Below are positions 61,310-64,000 of a DNA stretch of 64,000 nucleotides, piece after piece. A model generated the notes under the pieces. That model was not told the origin of the DNA. It did no database searches and worked only from the letters and a program-made list of their open reading frames with translations. The translations under genes were made by a program, and so were the position numbers. How positions within the stretch are numbered: position 1 is the stretch's first letter; each line of letters begins with the position of its first letter. This DNA comes from an uncultured Clostridia bacterium (lineage in GTDB: Bacteria; Bacillota; Clostridia; Oscillospirales; Acutalibacteraceae): positions 60,794-124,793 of the forward strand of contig CAMVEX010000007.1 in assembly GCA_947166625.1 (NCBI GenBank), in the 5' to 3' direction.

Positions 61310-62596
61310 CTATTCAACCGCCGTGCCCAAACAGGAATCGCTGCCGACTCCCGTTACCAAAACCTTTGTAAGCTTTCCGAATTCACATTTCCCGACCACG
61401 GTGACGGGAGTGTAATTCGCCGTATATCCTTTTATCTCCCCTCCGTGATTCTCCTCGGGGATGATCTCAAGAGTTTTTCCTATCTGAGAGCGAAGATAAT
61501 CGAGCCTTATTTTTTCGCATTCGGTCATCACGATCTCGGCTCTGCGCTGCTTCTCGGCGTTTTCGACCTGCTCCGGCATATTGGCGGCAGGTGTGCCGGG
61601 TCTGCGCGAGTATGGAAATACATGGACTTTTTCAAATTTCATACGTTTCACGAAATCTAGCGAAATGCGAAAATCGCTGTCTGTCTCTCCGGGAAAGCCG
61701 ACCATAACATCGGTGGTGAGATTCACATCGGGAAATACTTCTCTGAGCCTGCCGCATAAATCCTCATATTCCACGCTGCTGTAGTGTCTGTTCATCCTTT
61801 TCAGGATCCTGTCACACCCGCTTTGAAGCGAAATATGAAACTGAGGGCAGAATTCTTTGATTTGAGCAAGACCCGATATTACCTCGGGAGTGATATGATC
61901 AGGCTCAAGGGAGCCGAGGCGCACCCTCTCTATCCCTTCGACCGACGCTATCGTGTGAACGGCATTCACAAGATTCTCACCGATATCCGAGCCGTAAGCT
62001 GAAAGGTTTATGCCAACCGCAACGATCTCACTGAAACCGTTTGCGGCAAGAGCCCTTGTTTCGGAAACTATGTCGGCAACGGGCTTTGAGCGCACCCTGC
62101 CCCTTGCATAAGGTATGATGCAATATGAGCAAAATCTGTTGCAGCCGTCTTCTATCTTGATGACGGCGCGGGTTTTATCGCGGTAATCCGTCACGGGCAG
62201 AGTATTGAATTTATCGCCTATTTTATGGGGCTCGATCGCAACTGCCCTGCTGTGATTGCCGATAAACTGCATTATCATCCCGTAGAGCGAATTATTTGTC
62301 TTGTTTCCCAAAACGATGTCGGCCTCGGGCAGATTATCTGCCGCCCCCGGGGATGCCTGCACCATACAGCCGGTCAAAACGATTATGCTGTCGGGGTGAT
62401 TCGCGCGGAATCTGCGCACCGCCTGCCTTGTCTTGCGGTCGCTCTCGGCGGTCACCGTGCAGGAATTGATGACATAAACATCCGCTTCTTCGCCGGGCGA
62501 AACGCGGGTAAAACCGTGACGCTCAAGCTCCTGCGCCATAGCGCCCGTCTCATATTGATTCACTTTGCAGCCGAGAGTATAAAATGCACACTTCAT
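61310..62596 (-). CDS. mtaB: tRNA t6A37 methylthiotransferase MtaB
   Basis: 428 aa. N-terminal UPF0004 domain: T-L-G-C-K-V-N-Q-Y-E-T, N-S-C-T-V-T and G-C-M-V-Q (three Cys for the auxiliary cluster); radical-SAM C-N-R-F-C-S-Y-C; C-terminal TRAM domain. It makes ms2t6A in tRNA. Distinguished from MiaB by the T-L-G-C-K-V-N-Q and C-S-Y-C-I-I-P-Y-A-R-G forms. 15 bases after the flavoprotein gene, so co-transcribed with it. Confidence 0.95.
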   Translation of the reverse strand: MKCAFYTLGCKVNQYETGAMAQELERHGFTRVSPGEEADVYVINSCTVTAESDRKTRQAVRRFRANHPDSIIVLTGCMVQASPGAADNLPEADIVLGNKTNNSLYGMIMQFIGNHSRAVAIEPHKIGDKFNTLPVTDYRDKTRAVIKIEDGCNRFCSYCIIPYARGRVRSKPVADIVSETRALAANGFSEIVAVGINLSAYGSDIGENLVNAVHTIASVEGIERVRLGSLEPDHITPEVISGLAQIKEFCPQFHISLQSGCDRILKRMNRHYSSVEYEDLCGRLREVFPDVNLTTDVMVGFPGETDSDFRISLDFVKRMKFEKVHVFPYSRRPGTPAANMPEQVENAEKQRRAEIVMTECEKIRLDYLRSQIGKTLEIIPEENHGGEIKGYTANYTPVTVVGKCEFGKLTKVLVTGVGSDSCLGTAVE

Positions 62597-62611
62597 TCGT
62601 TTACCTTATAA

Positions 62612-63904
62612 TTAAAGCCTGTTGTAGAGTTTGAGCCAGTATGCGTATGCGTTTTGCGAATACTCGCGCGGCAGGGCGGATTTGACCGCTTCCGCCGTCC
62701 TGAGCTTGAGGAGCGCCCTGGTAATCCCGGGCAAAAGACGGCTCTTCGGCAAAAACGCCGCCGCTTTTTGAAAGAATTCCGCAGGCGATGAAAACGATAC
62801 GCCTCCCGAGCCGAGCTCCTTCTCTGTCAGGAGCCTGTGCTCAAAGAAATAGTCAAGATCTTCGGGGCTGAGACCCGAAAGAAATTCGCGCAGGATAGCA
62901 TCCGAATATGAATTCTCGCCTGTCTTTTTGAGATAATCATATTCATACCGCCAGAGATTTTCAACGGAAAGATCTTCATCCCCGGTGTTCATCACCGTTT
63001 CGGCGAGTATGCTGCCGGCGGTAAGGGCGCGGTTTATCCCCGAGCCGCTCATAGGCTCCGCCATGGAGCAACTGTCACCGACAGCCGCGTAACCGTTCCA
63101 TACAAATTTCGGAATGGCCTTGCCTATGGGGATTTTGTTGACGGTACCTCCACGAAGGATCCTTTCACCCGTATGAGAATAGATACGGCGGAAATCCTCA
63201 AGCGCGCTGTCTATGATCTCATCGGTGATCGGCACAAACGAGCCGACAAGCACATCGACAAAATCACGCTCCGTTATTATCCAATCCATCCCGGGATTAC
63301 CGCAATGGAAGAAATATATATTCTGCGATTCGGGCGCGGGCTTATTGAATTTATTTTCAAAATACGCTCTGTAGGTCCAGATGATCTTATCCTGCGATAT
63401 TTCTCTCTGAATTCCCGAAATTTCGGGAAGGGTCTTTCTGACGGGCGAATCTATGCCGGCAGCGTCGATCACGAGGTCGGCTCTGTATTCTTTCTTTGCG
63501 GTATGCACTCCGGCGACTCTGTTGTCTTCAACGATCGCTCCGGTGATTTTTTTACCGAATTCAAATTTGACGCCGCATTTTTTGCATTTATCAATGAGAA
63601 TATCAAGCAGATAGCGTCTGTCTGCCATTCTGAGGTTTGATATATCGTTTGAGGTGACGGTAAAGGCGGCGGTCTGCGCGGGGTTATGATATGTATAATG
63701 AAAAAACGGCATCACATATCCGGGATCATCCGCCCGGAGACCGAGCCGCTCAAATTCGGGCAGCCAGACGCAGTCATGCCAATCGTGACCGAGTTCACTG
63801 CGTTTTTTTGCCTCGATGACCGTTACATCATATCCGCTCCCTGCAAGCAAAAAGGCTGCAGTAAGACCGCCGTGACCCGCTCCCGCGCATATAATCTTTT
63901 TCAT
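62612..63904 (-). CDS. FAD-dependent oxidoreductase, geranylgeranyl-reductase-like
   Basis: 430 aa. Rossmann motif I-I-C-A-G-A-G-H-G-G-L-T-A-A at the N-terminus, D-A-A-G (120s) and the second FAD motif V-G-D-S-C-S-M-A-E-P-M-S-G-S-G-I-N-R-A-L. The family reduces isoprenoid or related substrates; the substrate here is unknown. ATG 63904 follows a weak GGGG site; the promoter at 63936-63964 excludes the longer start. Confidence 0.8.
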   Translation of the reverse strand: MKKIICAGAGHGGLTAAFLLAGSGYDVTVIEAKKRSELGHDWHDCVWLPEFERLGLRADDPGYVMPFFHYTYHNPAQTAAFTVTSNDISNLRMADRRYLLDILIDKCKKCGVKFEFGKKITGAIVEDNRVAGVHTAKKEYRADLVIDAAGIDSPVRKTLPEISGIQREISQDKIIWTYRAYFENKFNKPAPESQNIYFFHCGNPGMDWIITERDFVDVLVGSFVPITDEIIDSALEDFRRIYSHTGERILRGGTVNKIPIGKAIPKFVWNGYAAVGDSCSMAEPMSGSGINRALTAGSILAETVMNTGDEDLSVENLWRYEYDYLKKTGENSYSDAILREFLSGLSPEDLDYFFEHRLLTEKELGSGGVSFSSPAEFFQKAAAFLPKSRLLPGITRALLKLRTAEAVKSALPREYSQNAYAYWLKLYNRL

Positions 63905-63935
63905 TTTATCATTCCCCGTCAAATAATTATATTTA

Positions 63936-63964
63936 ATTATAGCAGTATGATACGCTTTTTTCAA
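63936..63964 (-). promoter_or_regulatory. Promoter of the flavoprotein-mtaB unit
   Basis: Minus-strand TTGAAA, 17 bases, TATAAT, near the right edge of the window. Confidence 0.75.
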
Positions 63965-64000
63965 GATGAAACAAATTAAACAAATAAAATTTCGTTCAGA

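Overview
The window looks like the chromosome of a low-to-mid-GC, Gram-positive gut-type Clostridia (Oscillospiraceae/Ruminococcaceae-like is my inference). The reasons are AGGAGG ribosome sites, a T-box in front of thrS, a clostridial-type c-di-GMP-I riboswitch, lipobox and surface-adhesin proteins, a single-chain glycyl-tRNA synthetase, a Na+-pumping oxaloacetate decarboxylase and the rpmH-rnpA-yidD-yidC-jag block. I found no rRNA, tRNA, CRISPR array, prophage or transposase gene.

Layout: 1-3.8 kb (minus strand) holds a diguanylate cyclase, then a c-di-GMP-I riboswitch with its own terminator, then a large VWA/Cna-B adhesin cut by the window edge. 4-7.4 kb (plus) is a partner-switching operon: SpoIIE-type phosphatase, STAS-kinase fusion, STAS protein, RsbW-like kinase. 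7.4-8.7 kb holds small genes and a Phd/ParE-type toxin-antitoxin pair. 8.7-24.6 kb is mostly minus strand: thrS with T-box, proBAC, a duplicated-repeat lipoprotein, iolC and an IolJ-like aldolase, yibE/F, the Na+ pump (oadA, oadG, biotin carrier, oadB) and glyS. pckA reads away from glyS at 24.9 kb. 27-33.4 kb carries an alkyltransferase-like/thiamine pyrophosphokinase fusion, an acetyltransferase, an acyl-CoA ligase and a metal-efflux unit (ArsR, separate HMA protein, P-type ATPase). 33.4-39.7 kb has two metallophosphatases separated by about 1 kb that contains a 40-codon microgene and a 280-bp inverted-repeat element, followed by a peptidase E-like/YgjP/Pr6Pr/PH-like run.

39.7-64 kb is the informational core. 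Reading leftward from about 46.2 kb are dnaA-ftsY-rdgB-yhbY-smpB-ssrA (tmRNA) and two DUF4474 proteins. Reading rightward are rpmH-rnpA-yidD-yidC-jag, metNI, an FHA protein, mutS2, ylxM-ffh-rpsP-khpA-rimM-trmD, rpmE, yigZ and a Na+ symporter. mtaB and a flavoprotein close the window on the minus strand. The strand switch at 46.2-46.4 kb with a DnaA box fits an origin-proximal region, but dnaN does not follow dnaA.

Working together: SRP (ffh, ftsY), YidC/YidD and KhpA/KhpB serve membrane insertion and RNA binding; SmpB and tmRNA rescue ribosomes; PEPCK and the oxaloacetate decarboxylase share oxaloacetate, and the pump's Na+ gradient could feed the Na+ symporter. The most notable items are the cyclase-riboswitch-adhesin unit, the STAS-kinase fusion, the alkyltransferase-TPK fusion, the tmRNA packed between two coding genes, and the promoter-to-terminator microgene at 35.3 kb.
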